Shown here: positions 1 through 11,972 of the stretch, in pieces
Layout: every line of letters starts with the position of its first letter
Numbering within the stretch: the stretch's first letter is position 1
Assembly (NCBI GenBank): GCA_947625405.1
Contig: CANQOF010000001.1
Location: 124,001 to 188,000 of the forward strand
Reading direction: 5' to 3'
Source: an uncultured Atopobiaceae bacterium
Lineage (GTDB): Bacteria > Actinomycetota > Coriobacteriia > Coriobacteriales > Atopobiaceae
DNA length: 64,000 bases
Notes under the pieces: generated by a model
Databases searched by the model: none
Told to the model about the DNA's origin: nothing
Seen by the model: the letters and a program-made list of their open reading frames with translations, nothing else
Translations under genes and position numbers: made by a program

Positions 1-808
1 CGATGGCGTCGGAGAACTGCGTGCCGATGTAGGCCTTCGCGAAGACCTCGATGATGCCGAGGAGAATGCCGCCGAGCACGGCGCCCGGGATGGAGCCGAT
101 GCCGCCGAAGACCGCGGCCGTGAAGGCCTTGATGCCCGGCATGGCGCCCGTGGTGGGCATGAGCGTGGGGTAGCTCGAGCAGAGGAGCACGCCCGCGATG
201 GCGGCGAGGCCGGATCCGATGGCGAACGTGGTGGAAATCGTGCTATCCACGTTGATGCCCATGAGGCGCGCGGCGCCGGGATCCTCGGAGACGGCGCGCA
301 TGGCCTTGCCCATCTTCGTCTTGTGGATGAAGAGGACCATGAGGACCATGATCACCGCGCACACGACGATCGTCACGATGGTCTCCGCGCTGATGATGAG
401 TTGGCCGTCGAAGAGCATGAGCTTCGGCCATCCCGCCACCACCGAGGTGTAGACCTTCGGGTTCGCGCCCCAGATGAGGAGCGCGAGGTTCTGAAGCAGG
501 TAGGAGACGCCGATCGCCGTGATGAGCACCGTGAGGCTCGCCGATTGGCGGAGCGGTTTATATGCCACCTTCTCGATCGTGATGCCGAGGAGCGTGCATA
601 CGACGACGGCGGCGAGGATGCCGAAAAGCGGGTTCAGGCCCATGGAGCTCGCGATGATGAAGCTCACGTAGCCGCCGACCATGATGACGTCGCCGTGCGC
701 GAAGTTCAGCATGCGCGCGATGCCGTACACCATGGTGTAGCCGAGCGCGATGATCGCGTAGACGCTTCCGAGGCTCACGCCGTTGATGAGGTTTTCCAAA
801 AACCCCAT
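1..808 (-). CDS. livH: branched-chain amino-acid ABC transporter permease LivH (3' end cut by window edge)
   Basis: Membrane permease of a LIV-type ABC importer for leucine, isoleucine and valine. The reverse strand reads MGFLENLINGVSLGSVYAII and continues for 269 codons to the window edge without a stop. Family-typical stretches are visible: YAIIALGYTMVYGIARMLNFAHGD in the first 50 residues, several hydrophobic helices, the cytoplasmic MGKAMRAVSEDPGAARLMGI coupling loop, and the late FGGIGSIPGAVLGG motif. The ATG at 808 has a clear CAGGAGGAG ribosome site just upstream. It follows livJ by 124 bp on the same strand, which is the usual order binding protein then permease. The other permease and the ATPases presumably lie beyond the window. 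Confidence 0.93.
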   Translation of the reverse strand, partial: MGFLENLINGVSLGSVYAIIALGYTMVYGIARMLNFAHGDVIMVGGYVSFIIASSMGLNPLFGILAAVVVCTLLGITIEKVAYKPLRQSASLTVLITAIGVSYLLQNLALLIWGANPKVYTSVVAGWPKLMLFDGQLIISAETIVTIVVCAVIMVLMVLFIHKTKMGKAMRAVSEDPGAARLMGINVDSTISTTFAIGSGLAAIAGVLLCSSYPTLMPTTGAMPGIKAFTAAVFGGIGSIPGAVLGGILLGIIEVFAKAYIGTQFSDAI

Positions 809-845
809 GGACTCCTCCTGCCTCGCTCGGGTTGGTCTTAGGTAG

Positions 846-920
846 CGGTGACGGCTGCCCGCCATTTCGGACAGCCGTCACCGGATATTGCCATAGTGCT
901 CGGGACTCCGTGGTCCGAGC
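846..920 (-). other. two intercistronic stem-loops between livJ and livH
   Basis: A perfect 12-bp stem CGGTGACGGCTG / CAGCCGTCACCG lies at 846-883, and a second weaker hairpin (GCTCGG / CCGAGC) at 898-920. Neither is followed by a T-run, so they do not look like complete Rho-independent terminators. Hairpins in this position commonly protect the binding-protein mRNA from 3' decay and reduce read-through to the permease; that role is inferred here. Confidence 0.6.
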
Positions 921-932
921 GTATCTTTCAGG

Positions 933-2228
933 CTACTCGCCCTCGCTCGCGGGAGCGGTTTCGGAGGTCTCGGTGGTGGCGTTCTCAGGCGACACGTAGG
1001 CGCCGTCTTTGATGACGACCGCGCGCGGCTCCTTGGAAACCTCGCCCGTGTCCTGCCAGGTCATGGTCTCGCCGGTGAGGCCGTCGAACTCGAAGGTCGG
1101 GTCGCTGAAGACGGCCACGAGCTTGTCGCAGATCTCGGAGGCGCTCATCTCGGGCGTGCACTCGGACTTCTCGAGCGCCGCCTTCACCGCGTAGACGCAG
1201 TCGTAGGCGTCGGCCGCGAACTGGTTCGGGGTGTCGCCGAACTCTTTCTTGTACTCCTCGACGAACTTCTGGGTCTTCTCGTCGGCGGAGTCGGCGGAGA
1301 AGGGGGTGAGGAGCATGACGCCCTCGGCGAGCTTGGGATCGAAGCCCTCGAGCGTAAGGATGCCGTCCATGCCGTCAACGCCGAAGAAGATGGGCTTGTA
1401 GCCGATCTGGTCGGCGTACTTGAGGATGAGCGACGCGGGGGTGTAGTAGATCGGGAGGAAGACGACGTCGGCAGCGGCGTCGCGGCAGGCGTTCACCTGC
1501 ACGGAGAAGTCGGTGGCGTTGTCGTCGGTGAAGGTCTGGACGCAGACGATCTCGAGGCCAAGGCTCTCGGCCTCCTGCTGGAACTTGTTGTAGATGCCGG
1601 TGGAGTAGGCGTCGGAGTTGTTGTAGATCACGCCGACCTTGGCGCCAAGCTCGTTGTCCTTGATGTACTTCGCGGAAGCCGTGCCCTGGTTGGGGTCGGT
1701 GAAGCACATCTGGAAGACGTTGCCCTTGCGCTGGATGGTGACGTTGCCGTCGGCGTCGGCCTGGCCGCCGATGACGTCGGTGGAAGAGGCGGACGGGGTG
1801 AGCATGAAGATGTTGTCCTTGTTGGCCTCTTCGGAGACGGCGATCGCAGGAGCCGTGGTGGTGGTGCCGACGAGCACCTGCATGCCCCAGTCCTTGAGCG
1901 TGTTGAACGCGTTCACCGACTGCGTGGCGTCGTGCGCGTCGTCCTCAAACTGCTGCTCGAAGGTCGCGCCCTCGCCGGCGGCGTTGATCTCGTCAACGGC
2001 GAGCTTGATGGCGTTGGCGCAGGCAGTGCCGTAAATGGCGGCCGGACCGGTCGTCGGCCCGATTCCGCCAAGCTTGTACGCAGCCGCGGTTCCCTCGGTG
2101 GTGGAACCCTCGGTGCTCGTGCCACTGGCGGGATTCTGGTCACAACCGGCAAGCGCGAGAGCCCCGGCGGCACCAGAGAGGCCCATGGCCTTGAGGAAGC
2201 CCCGACGGGACACAGACGAATACCTCAT
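933..2228 (-). CDS. livJ: branched-chain amino-acid ABC transporter substrate-binding lipoprotein
   Basis: Extracytoplasmic receptor that captures branched-chain amino acids (or a related compound) for the LivH system. The 431-residue product starts MRYSSVSRRGFLKAMG: a twin-arginine motif (SRRGFLK), a short hydrophobic segment, and a lipobox ending LALAGC, so it should be Tat-exported and lipid-anchored. The body is a periplasmic-binding-protein type I fold (YKLGGIGPTTGPAAIYG, then EINAAGE, VGTTTTAPAIAVSEEA, GVIYNNSDAYSTGIY). I chose the ATG at 2228 because GGGAGGAACGTC precedes it and because the Tat signal begins there; an in-frame upstream ATG at 2318 would add 30 unlikely residues. The substrate is inferred from family and neighbour only. 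Confidence 0.93.
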   Translation of the reverse strand: MRYSSVSRRGFLKAMGLSGAAGALALAGCDQNPASGTSTEGSTTEGTAAAYKLGGIGPTTGPAAIYGTACANAIKLAVDEINAAGEGATFEQQFEDDAHDATQSVNAFNTLKDWGMQVLVGTTTTAPAIAVSEEANKDNIFMLTPSASSTDVIGGQADADGNVTIQRKGNVFQMCFTDPNQGTASAKYIKDNELGAKVGVIYNNSDAYSTGIYNKFQQEAESLGLEIVCVQTFTDDNATDFSVQVNACRDAAADVVFLPIYYTPASLILKYADQIGYKPIFFGVDGMDGILTLEGFDPKLAEGVMLLTPFSADSADEKTQKFVEEYKKEFGDTPNQFAADAYDCVYAVKAALEKSECTPEMSASEICDKLVAVFSDPTFEFDGLTGETMTWQDTGEVSKEPRAVVIKDGAYVSPENATTETSETAPASEGE

Positions 2229-2448
2229 GACGTTCCTCCCTGTTCTCGGCCTTCCCCACATACGCACGCGGAATTCGGAAGGCTTTACGAATAAGTTCCG
2301 GCCATGGTAGTGGTTCACGGAACGCTTGTGTACTCAAAATCGCCACATTCCTCGCTTGAAACAAGTTGTTTACCGAGAATATCGACCCAATTGTGGCAAT
2401 AGGTCGACCATTCGCCGCGAAGGATATTGACTTTGATGGACTTAGATA
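2229..2448. promoter_or_regulatory. AT-richer livJ upstream region with an inverted repeat
   Basis: This 220-bp gap lies between murJ (ending at 2449) and livJ (starting at 2228), both on the minus strand, and must hold the livJ promoter. It is visibly richer in A/T than the coding DNA. An inverted repeat with TCGACC / GGTCGA arms spans 2382-2407 around a partly symmetrical AATTGTGGCAAT core, a plausible repressor site. I found no confident -35/-10 pair and no strong terminator for murJ. Confidence 0.4.
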
Positions 2449-4236
2449 TCACCCATGCCGCACCCTGCGCAGCAACCCGGAGATGTAGGACGCCTCGGGC
2501 ACCTTCAAGAGGAGCGTGAGCCCGAAGGTGGCCACGAGCGCGGGGATGCCGCCGATGACGCAGTAGAGCGCCGCCTGGAGAAGGCTCGACGCGGGGCCGA
2601 TAAACGCCGTGAGCGCGGCGAGGATGCCCCAGCCGAGCACCGCGCCGATGGCGCCGAAGACGAGGCTGCGCAGGCCGCTCTTGAGTATCGCGGACATGCC
2701 GATCGGGCCGAGCCCCCGACGAAGCTGCGCGTAGGTGACGGCGTCCACGAGGATGAAGAAGATCACCGACGACACCGGCACCGTCGGCAGCCCGAAGATA
2801 GGCGTCCCCCAGAGGCAGATCGCGAGCTGGACGATGCTCGCCGCGACGTTGGCCATCGCGAAGAGGAGCATGTGGCGCCACGCGCTGCAGATCTTCTGGA
2901 GATACGTCGCGAGGCCGTAGAACGGAAGCGCGAGGGAGAGCCAGCGGAGGAACTCGATGTTCATCGCGCTCTCCTCGGCCGTGAACGACCCCGAGCCGAG
3001 GAGCGCCACGAGGCAGGGCGCGAAGACGATGAGGTAGAGCATGAAGGGCACGAGGAAGAAGAGGATGCGAGAGGAGCCCTGCCAGATGCCCCGGATGAAG
3101 AGCGAGACGTTGTTCGCGCTCATGGCATCCGAGAGCTCGGTGAACATCGCCGTGGTCACGGGGATCGCGAGGACCGCGTAGGGCAGCGTGTACCAGAGTC
3201 GCGAGTAGTAGTTGATGGCCGCGCCCGAGGCCGTGACGGAAAGGGCCGAGCTCTGCATCACCGAGACCGTCACGAAGCTCGTGAAGGTGACGATGAGCGA
3301 GGGGAGGCCGATCGCGAGGGTCTCCTTGATGGCGGGATCGTGCACGTTGAAGTACGGGCGGAAGCGAATGCCGTGGCGCCTCAAGCTCGGCACCTGGAGG
3401 ACCACCTGCGTGAGAATGCCGAGGGGGTTTCCGAGCGCGAGCACGAGGAGCGCCGCCTGGGGGTTCGAGTTCGCGATGATGCCGTAGATGAGGAAGACGA
3501 GGCAGATGATGATGTTGTTCGCGATCGGCGCCGCGGTGGACCAGAAGTAGTCGCGCTCCGCGTTGAGCACCCCCGAGAAGACCGACGAGAGGCCGTAGAG
3601 CACGATCGAGATCGTGAAGAACCGGAAGAACCACGTGGCGAGATCGTGGTCGAAGTCCGCGGTCGCGCCGAAGGACTGCGTCCACACCACCTGCGCCGCG
3701 AAGATGAAGCCGAGGATGGCGAGCGCGCCCATCGCGAGGACCACGAGGGAGACAAGGTTCGACGCGTAGGCCGAGGCGCCCTCCGTGCCGAGCCTTCGCT
3801 TCACGCTCATGTAGACCGGCAAGAACGCCGTCACGAGCATGCCGCCCATCACGAGCTCGTAGAGCTGATTCGGGAGGTTGTTCGCCACGGTGTAGCAGCT
3901 CGCGAGCATGGTCGCGCCGAGCGCCCACGCCTGGCTCGAGGTGCGCAGGAATCCCGTCACGCGGCTGATGATCACGAGCACGCTCATCATCGCCGCAGAT
4001 CGCCCGACGCTTTGGTCGAGTTCCACCTCGGTGAGCGCGGCCTCGGGCTCCACGAGGACGCCATCGGCCTCCACGGGATCGGAGATGCCATCGTCGGAGA
4101 GGAAGGGCTCGGCGGCCTCGGACTCCTCGAGCCCGCGGGGCGGCAACGCGGCGTCTCGAGCGCGTGCGCCCTCGGCCGGGCGCTCATGCGCCTCGAGCAC
4201 GCCACGCGTTCTCGCCGTCGGCCGCCGCTTGGCCAT
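2449..4236 (-). CDS. murJ: lipid II flippase MurJ (MviN family)
   Basis: Integral membrane flippase that moves the peptidoglycan precursor lipid II to the outer face of the membrane. The 595-residue protein has about 14 hydrophobic helices and diagnostic MurJ segments (SVLVIISRVTGFLRTSSQAWALG, YTVANNLPNQLYELVMGGMLVTAFLPVY). An 80-residue acidic, proline-containing cytoplasmic N-terminus precedes the first helix, longer than in the E. coli protein (511 residues). The ATG at 4236 follows the uvrA stop codon with no base between, so translation of the two is likely coupled. Confidence 0.93.
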   Translation of the reverse strand: MAKRRPTARTRGVLEAHERPAEGARARDAALPPRGLEESEAAEPFLSDDGISDPVEADGVLVEPEAALTEVELDQSVGRSAAMMSVLVIISRVTGFLRTSSQAWALGATMLASCYTVANNLPNQLYELVMGGMLVTAFLPVYMSVKRRLGTEGASAYASNLVSLVVLAMGALAILGFIFAAQVVWTQSFGATADFDHDLATWFFRFFTISIVLYGLSSVFSGVLNAERDYFWSTAAPIANNIIICLVFLIYGIIANSNPQAALLVLALGNPLGILTQVVLQVPSLRRHGIRFRPYFNVHDPAIKETLAIGLPSLIVTFTSFVTVSVMQSSALSVTASGAAINYYSRLWYTLPYAVLAIPVTTAMFTELSDAMSANNVSLFIRGIWQGSSRILFFLVPFMLYLIVFAPCLVALLGSGSFTAEESAMNIEFLRWLSLALPFYGLATYLQKICSAWRHMLLFAMANVAASIVQLAICLWGTPIFGLPTVPVSSVIFFILVDAVTYAQLRRGLGPIGMSAILKSGLRSLVFGAIGAVLGWGILAALTAFIGPASSLLQAALYCVIGGIPALVATFGLTLLLKVPEASYISGLLRRVRHG

Positions 4237-7200
<2,964 letters not shown>

Positions 7201-7378
7201 GTAGCTCGATGTTCCTTCCTTGGAGCGGCGAGGATGAGCACATCCCCGCCACATCCCGGAGCCGTTTTTCACGCAATCTTCGAGTGTAGGCGAGAGCGCC
7301 CTGGCGTGCCGAGCGCAGGACGCGGTGCACGGAATGCCCATCGGGCCCGCGCCGAGACGCCTCGCGCGCTCCTCACCG

Positions 7379-8917
7379 CTACTTGAACTGCGCCTTCCAG
7401 CGCGCGATGTCCGCGCGCGGGATCGTGAGCGCGGGCTCGTGCGAGCCGGCGATCCACTCGCGCAGGCGGTCGGCAACCGCGTAGCGGCGAAGGGAGGGCA
7501 GTGAATAGAGGTCGCAGACGCCGATCGAGCGATCATCGCCCGTGAGGATGAGGGTGCGACGACCCGCCTTGAGCGCGCGCACGCCCACCTCGAGCTCGGG
7601 CCCCACGTAATCCGTGCCCTCAAGGGCGAGGTAGGCGTCGAGCGCCTCCATCGTGGGCGAGAGGATGGTGGTCTTGTCCTCGAGACCTGCCGCCTCCATG
7701 AGCTTCGCGGCGTAGTAGACGGGAAGCGTTTCATCGCGCGGCCAGATCGCGATCTCTGGATACGCCTCGCCAAGGCGCTTCAGGGCGATGAGGTCGTTCT
7801 TGGGGTCGCGGTAGTTCTCATCGGACGCGAAGAGCACCCGCGCGCCCTTCGTGGCGGGGATCTTCTCGATCGTCTCGTCGTCGAGATCCCAGAGCGAGGG
7901 GGTGCCCACGACGACGAAGTTCTGCACGCCCGCCTCGCGCAGGAGTTGGGCGGTGAAGGCGTCGCGCACGCCGTGGAGCCAAGGACCGCCGAAGAAGAGC
8001 TGGAGGAGCTGCCGTTGGCGCCGCGAGGGCTCAAAGCCGTGCTCGCCGGGGAGGCCGAGCACGGAAAGCCCGGCGCTCACGAAGCAGAGCGAGCGCAGGC
8101 GCTCGAGGTCCGCGGGCACCTTCCACGGCTTCTTGCCGAAGGAGGGGCCGAACGCGCTCTGCGCGAAGCAGAGCGTGAGCGCCTTGCCAGAGAGGTCGCC
8201 GAGCGAGCCCGAGCGCACCTCGCCCGAAAAGCCGAAGAGCTCCTCGGCGAGGTTCGCGAGCGACTGCTCGAGGAGGAGGTCCTCCGGGTCGACCATGTTC
8301 GGCTGAGGGTCGATGACGATGTCGAGCTCGCTCGCGCGCGTGGGGAGCGCGGGGCGCGCGAGGCGCTTTCTCGCGCGCACCTCGGCCTTCACGCGCGCGG
8401 GGTTCCACGCGGAAAACGCGTCCCGGCGATCGGGATCGGCGATCACCTGCTCGAGCGTGACGCGGGCGGGATCCACCCCGCCTTCGCGCACGAGGAGCTC
8501 GCGCGCATGGCGCTCGTCCTTTGCCGCGACGACGCGAAGGGCCTTGATGTGCGTCTCCCCCGCGCGCTCGATGGGATCAATGCGCACGTGCTCCATCGGC
8601 TCGTCGAAGGAGAGGATGGTGGCAAGGGGGCCGTTCGAGAGATCGAAGGGGATCGAGGTGTCTTCGGTGATGGGCGCGCCGTTTCCCTGCGCGTAGTAGA
8701 GGCAGAACCGGTCGCCGGAGTAGGCGCCGTCGAGCTCCACCGCGAGGCCCACGTCGTGGAGGGGCGTGGGGAACGTGATGTTGATCTGCGAATCGATCCC
8801 GGTGGACACGAGGAGCCCGTCTGCCACCGCAAGGCGCGCAACGTCGAGCCCAAACCACTGCCCGTCGAGATCGACGGAAAGAAGCCCCGCGAGCTCCCGT
8901 GGCGCTTCCTGGCCCAT
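7379..8917 (-). CDS. polysaccharide pyruvyl transferase-like protein
   Basis: Two-part protein of 512 residues. The first 130 residues look like a beta-rich carbohydrate-interaction module ([31 protein letters not shown]). The region from about residue 320 matches the C-terminal Rossmann part of polysaccharide pyruvyl transferases: [41 protein letters not shown], and DYVG followed by a ring of Gly/Arg residues. In active family members a conserved RLH triplet follows YVGT; here the positions are ELE (residues 441-443). It may therefore bind glycans or act as a glycan-synthesis regulator rather than transfer pyruvate. ATG at 8917 has AAGGAGG upstream. It is followed by uvrA after 178 bp. Confidence 0.6.
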   Translation of the reverse strand: MGQEAPRELAGLLSVDLDGQWFGLDVARLAVADGLLVSTGIDSQINITFPTPLHDVGLAVELDGAYSGDRFCLYYAQGNGAPITEDTSIPFDLSNGPLATILSFDEPMEHVRIDPIERAGETHIKALRVVAAKDERHARELLVREGGVDPARVTLEQVIADPDRRDAFSAWNPARVKAEVRARKRLARPALPTRASELDIVIDPQPNMVDPEDLLLEQSLANLAEELFGFSGEVRSGSLGDLSGKALTLCFAQSAFGPSFGKKPWKVPADLERLRSLCFVSAGLSVLGLPGEHGFEPSRRQRQLLQLFFGGPWLHGVRDAFTAQLLREAGVQNFVVVGTPSLWDLDDETIEKIPATKGARVLFASDENYRDPKNDLIALKRLGEAYPEIAIWPRDETLPVYYAAKLMEAAGLEDKTTILSPTMEALDAYLALEGTDYVGPELEVGVRALKAGRRTLILTGDDRSIGVCDLYSLPSLRRYAVADRLREWIAGSHEPALTIPRADIARWKAQFK

Positions 8918-9025
8918 CGCCGCCTCCTTGTTGTAGATGTCGGCCTCCTAGTCTATACGCCCCCGCGCATCGCTCGTGGGTGCGAGCCCAGTCGGTAGAA
9001 TTGACGAGGATCTCGAAGGGACGCC

Positions 9026-10333
9026 ATGGGCAGGTCGCAGGAACGCAGACGTTGGCTGAGGGAACGCGAGGCAGCGCTCGCCCGTGCGCGGATCGTGCGC
9101 GTGCCGTCGTCCGCCGACGTGTGCGTCGTGGGCGCGGGGGCCTCGGGGCTCGTGGCCGCGCTCGAAGCGGCGCGCGCGGGCGTCGCGGTCGTCCTCCTCG
9201 AAGCGCGCGAAAGCCCCGGCCTCCCCATCCTCGCCACGGGAAACGGCCGCTGCAACCTCGCGAACGTGGACCTCTCCCCCGCGCATTACCACGAGCCTCG
9301 TTTCGTGGCGCGCGTGATGGGCGCGAGTCCGCTCGAGGCGATCCTCGATTTCTTCGGCGAGCTCGGCCTTCGCACCTGCGAGGAGGAGGGTCGCCTCTAT
9401 CCCCGGAGCCTCCAAGCCGCGAGCGTGCGAAACGTGCTCGTGGCCGCCGTGGAGGAGGCGGGCGTGCGCATCGCGTGCGCGCGCCCCGTCACGATGCTCG
9501 AGCCGAGCGAGGATGGCTGGATCGTGCGCTTCGAGGATGGTTCGAAGGTCACGCGAAGCGGCACGGACGGCATGCCCGAGCAGGGGGAACTTCGCGCGAA
9601 AACCGTCGTCTGGGCGTGCGGGGGCGCTGATCGCGCGGCCCTCGAGGCGCTCGGCGTGGGGATGGTGGCCACCCGCGCGGCGCTCTGCCCGATCATCGTC
9701 TCGCAAAGCCCGCTCGACGCGCTCGCGGGCCGCAAGGTGCGCGGGCTCCTTCGCCTTCTTCGCGATGGCCAGGTGATCGCCGAGGAGGAGGGCGAGATAC
9801 TCCTCCGAGAGGCCGCGGTGTCCGGCATCCCGGCCTTCGACCTCTCGAGGAAGGCGCGGGCGGGAGACGCGCTCTCCCTCGACCTCGTTCCCGAGCTCAC
9901 GGAACGCGAGGTGGCGGGGGAACTCGCGCGCCTCTCGAAAGACCCCCTGCATCCCACGCCGCACTGCCTCGACGGCCTCATCGATCCCGCGATCGCGCGC
10001 ACGATCCTCGATCTCGCGAAACGCGGTTGGCCCCTTCCCGCGGATAGCGTTGCCGAGAGCGCGGCCTCGCTCGCAAAGCACCTCCCCTTCGAGGTGAGGG
10101 GCACCGACGCGACGCACCCCCAGCTCACGCTCGGTGGCATCGCGCTCGAGCGCGTGGATCCCGAAACCCTGCGCATCCTCGAAGGCGCCGAGGGCGCTCC
10201 CCTTTCCCCGGGCCTCTTCGCAAGCGGCGAGGCGCTCGACGTGGATGGGCCCTGTGGAGGCTACAACCTCTCCTTTGCCTGGCTTTCCGGGGCAAGGGCG
10301 GGGCGCGAGGCGGCGACGAGGGCCCTCGCATGA
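9026..10333 (+). CDS. HI0933/BaiN-like FAD-dependent oxidoreductase
   Basis: Flavoprotein of the HI0933 family (often annotated aminoacetone oxidase or NAD(P)/FAD-dependent oxidoreductase); physiological substrate unknown, though one family member acts in gut bile-acid metabolism. The 435 residues hold the dinucleotide-binding GxGxxG motif (VVGAGASGLVAALEAARAG, near residue 37), the family signature ATGNGRCNLAN, and the C-terminal FAD loop CGGYNLSFAWLSGARAG. The ATG at 9026 has GAAGGG upstream. It is divergent from the pyruvyl-transferase-like gene and overlaps the next oxidoreductase by 4 bp (ATGA), so the pair is an operon. Confidence 0.88.
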   Translation: MGRSQERRRWLREREAALARARIVRVPSSADVCVVGAGASGLVAALEAARAGVAVVLLEARESPGLPILATGNGRCNLANVDLSPAHYHEPRFVARVMGASPLEAILDFFGELGLRTCEEEGRLYPRSLQAASVRNVLVAAVEEAGVRIACARPVTMLEPSEDGWIVRFEDGSKVTRSGTDGMPEQGELRAKTVVWACGGADRAALEALGVGMVATRAALCPIIVSQSPLDALAGRKVRGLLRLLRDGQVIAEEEGEILLREAAVSGIPAFDLSRKARAGDALSLDLVPELTEREVAGELARLSKDPLHPTPHCLDGLIDPAIARTILDLAKRGWPLPADSVAESAASLAKHLPFEVRGTDATHPQLTLGGIALERVDPETLRILEGAEGAPLSPGLFASGEALDVDGPCGGYNLSFAWLSGARAGREAATRALA

Positions 10334-11958
10334 TCGAAGTCCGCAACCTCAGGATTCCGCTCGAATCGATAGACGGCACGCCGCTTGGCGAAGCGAGGGC
10401 GCGTAGGACGCGCGCACTTCGCGCCCTCGGCCTTCGCGAGGACGCCCACGCGGAGATCCACCTGCTCAAGCGCTCCATCGACGCGCGCAAGCAGCGCGTG
10501 CGCCTCGTGGAGAGCGTCGCCGTGGACCTCGGGGATCCCTCCCGCGAGGCGAAGATCATCGCGCGCCGAGGCAGCCGAGACGTCCTTCCCCACACGCCCT
10601 CCGTGCCCGCGTGGCCGCACGCCCCGCGACACGCCCCCTCGCATCGTCCCGTCGTCGTGGGCGCGGGCATCGCGGGAATCTTCTGCGCCCTCGCGCTCGC
10701 CCACGCGGGGCTCGAGCCCCTCCTCGTGGAGCTCGGCCCCGAAACGGCGCTTCGTCGGGAGGCGATCGAGCGCTTCAACGCGAGCGGGGAGCTCGACGAG
10801 CACGCGAACGTGCAATTCGGGCTCGGAGGCGCGGGCGCCTTCACCGACGGCAAGCGCGCGCTCGCCGAGGCGGGCGCCGGGAAGCGCATCCTCTCCGACG
10901 CGAAGCCGCACATAGGCTCTGACGTGCTTCCCGGCGTGGTGGACGCCCTCGTGGAGGATCTCCGCGCCCATGGGGGCGAGCTTCGCCTGGAGACGCGCCT
11001 CGTCGACCTCTTCACCGAGGGAAGCGGCTCGGGGAGGAGGATGCGCGCCGTGGAACTCGAGCACGCGGGCCTCGTGGAGAGGATCCCCGCGCGCTGCGTC
11101 GTCCTCGCGACCGGCCACTCCTCGCGCGGCGTGTTCGAGCTCCTCGAGCGCCGCGGGGTCGCACTCGAGGCGAAACCCTTCGCCGTGGGGGTGCGCATCG
11201 AGCACCCGCAGGACGACGTCAATCGCGCGCTCTATGGCCACTTTTGGGAGAGCCCCCTCCTTGGCGCCGCCCCCTACGCCATCGCGAGGCGGGCGCAAAA
11301 CGGGCTTCGCTGCTTCTCCTTCTGCATGTGCCCCGGAGGCCAGGTGGTGGCCGCGGCGAGCGAAGCGGGCGGGGTCGTCACGAACGGCGCGAGCCTCGCG
11401 GCGCGCAACGGCGAAAACGCAAACGCCGCGCTGCTCGTGAACGTCGGCGGGCCCGAGGAGTTTCCCGACGACCCCCTTGGCGGCGTCGCACTCCAACGCA
11501 TGCTCGAGCGCGCCTCCTTCGAGCGTGGCGGCGGATGCTTCGCCGCCCCCGCCCAGCTCGTGGGCGATTTTATCGAGAAGAGGGCCTCCTCGGGCGCCGG
11601 AAGCGTCACCCCGAGCTACCCGCGCGGCGTCGCGTGGACCTCCCTCGATGATCTTCTCCCCGAGACGGTGGCGAGCACGATGCGAGAGGCGCTTCCCGCA
11701 ATGGCGCGAAGCCTTCCCTTTTTCGCCAATCCCGAGGCCCCCCTGACCGCGCCGGAGAGCAGGTCCTCCTCTCCCGTGCGCCTACCGCGCACCGCCGACG
11801 GGCAGTCCGTGAGCGTGGCGGGTCTCTATCCTGTGGGAGAGGGCGCGGGCTGGGCGGGTGGCATCATGAGCGCCGCCGCCGACGGCATGCGCGCCGCCTG
11901 CGCGATCATCTCCTCGCTTGACGAGCGAGAGTGGGCTTTTGACAACGGCATTTCCTGA
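10330..11958 (+). CDS. FAD-dependent dehydrogenase (COG2509 type)
   Basis: Predicted cytoplasmic flavoprotein of 542 residues. An N-terminal domain of about 100 residues (MIEVRNLRIPLESIDG, then a basic SIDARKQRVRLVESVAVDL stretch) is typical of the COG2509 uncharacterised FAD dehydrogenases. A Rossmann FAD motif VVVGAGIAGIFCALALAHAG follows, with NVQFGLGGAGAFTDGK and the late GLYPVGEGAGWAGGI FAD contact. No substrate can be assigned. Its start codon overlaps the stop of the preceding oxidoreductase, and the rRNA methyltransferase starts 14 bp after its stop, so all three are probably cotranscribed. Confidence 0.87.
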   Translation: MIEVRNLRIPLESIDGTPLGEARARRTRALRALGLREDAHAEIHLLKRSIDARKQRVRLVESVAVDLGDPSREAKIIARRGSRDVLPHTPSVPAWPHAPRHAPSHRPVVVGAGIAGIFCALALAHAGLEPLLVELGPETALRREAIERFNASGELDEHANVQFGLGGAGAFTDGKRALAEAGAGKRILSDAKPHIGSDVLPGVVDALVEDLRAHGGELRLETRLVDLFTEGSGSGRRMRAVELEHAGLVERIPARCVVLATGHSSRGVFELLERRGVALEAKPFAVGVRIEHPQDDVNRALYGHFWESPLLGAAPYAIARRAQNGLRCFSFCMCPGGQVVAAASEAGGVVTNGASLAARNGENANAALLVNVGGPEEFPDDPLGGVALQRMLERASFERGGGCFAAPAQLVGDFIEKRASSGAGSVTPSYPRGVAWTSLDDLLPETVASTMREALPAMARSLPFFANPEAPLTAPESRSSSPVRLPRTADGQSVSVAGLYPVGEGAGWAGGIMSAAADGMRAACAIISSLDEREWAFDNGIS

Positions 11959-11972
11959 AGGAAGGTCCGACG

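Noticed and set aside
7201-7378. LexA/SOS box upstream of uvrA
   Set aside because: No sequence close to the actinobacterial TCGAAC..GTTCGA consensus is present in the 178-bp region.
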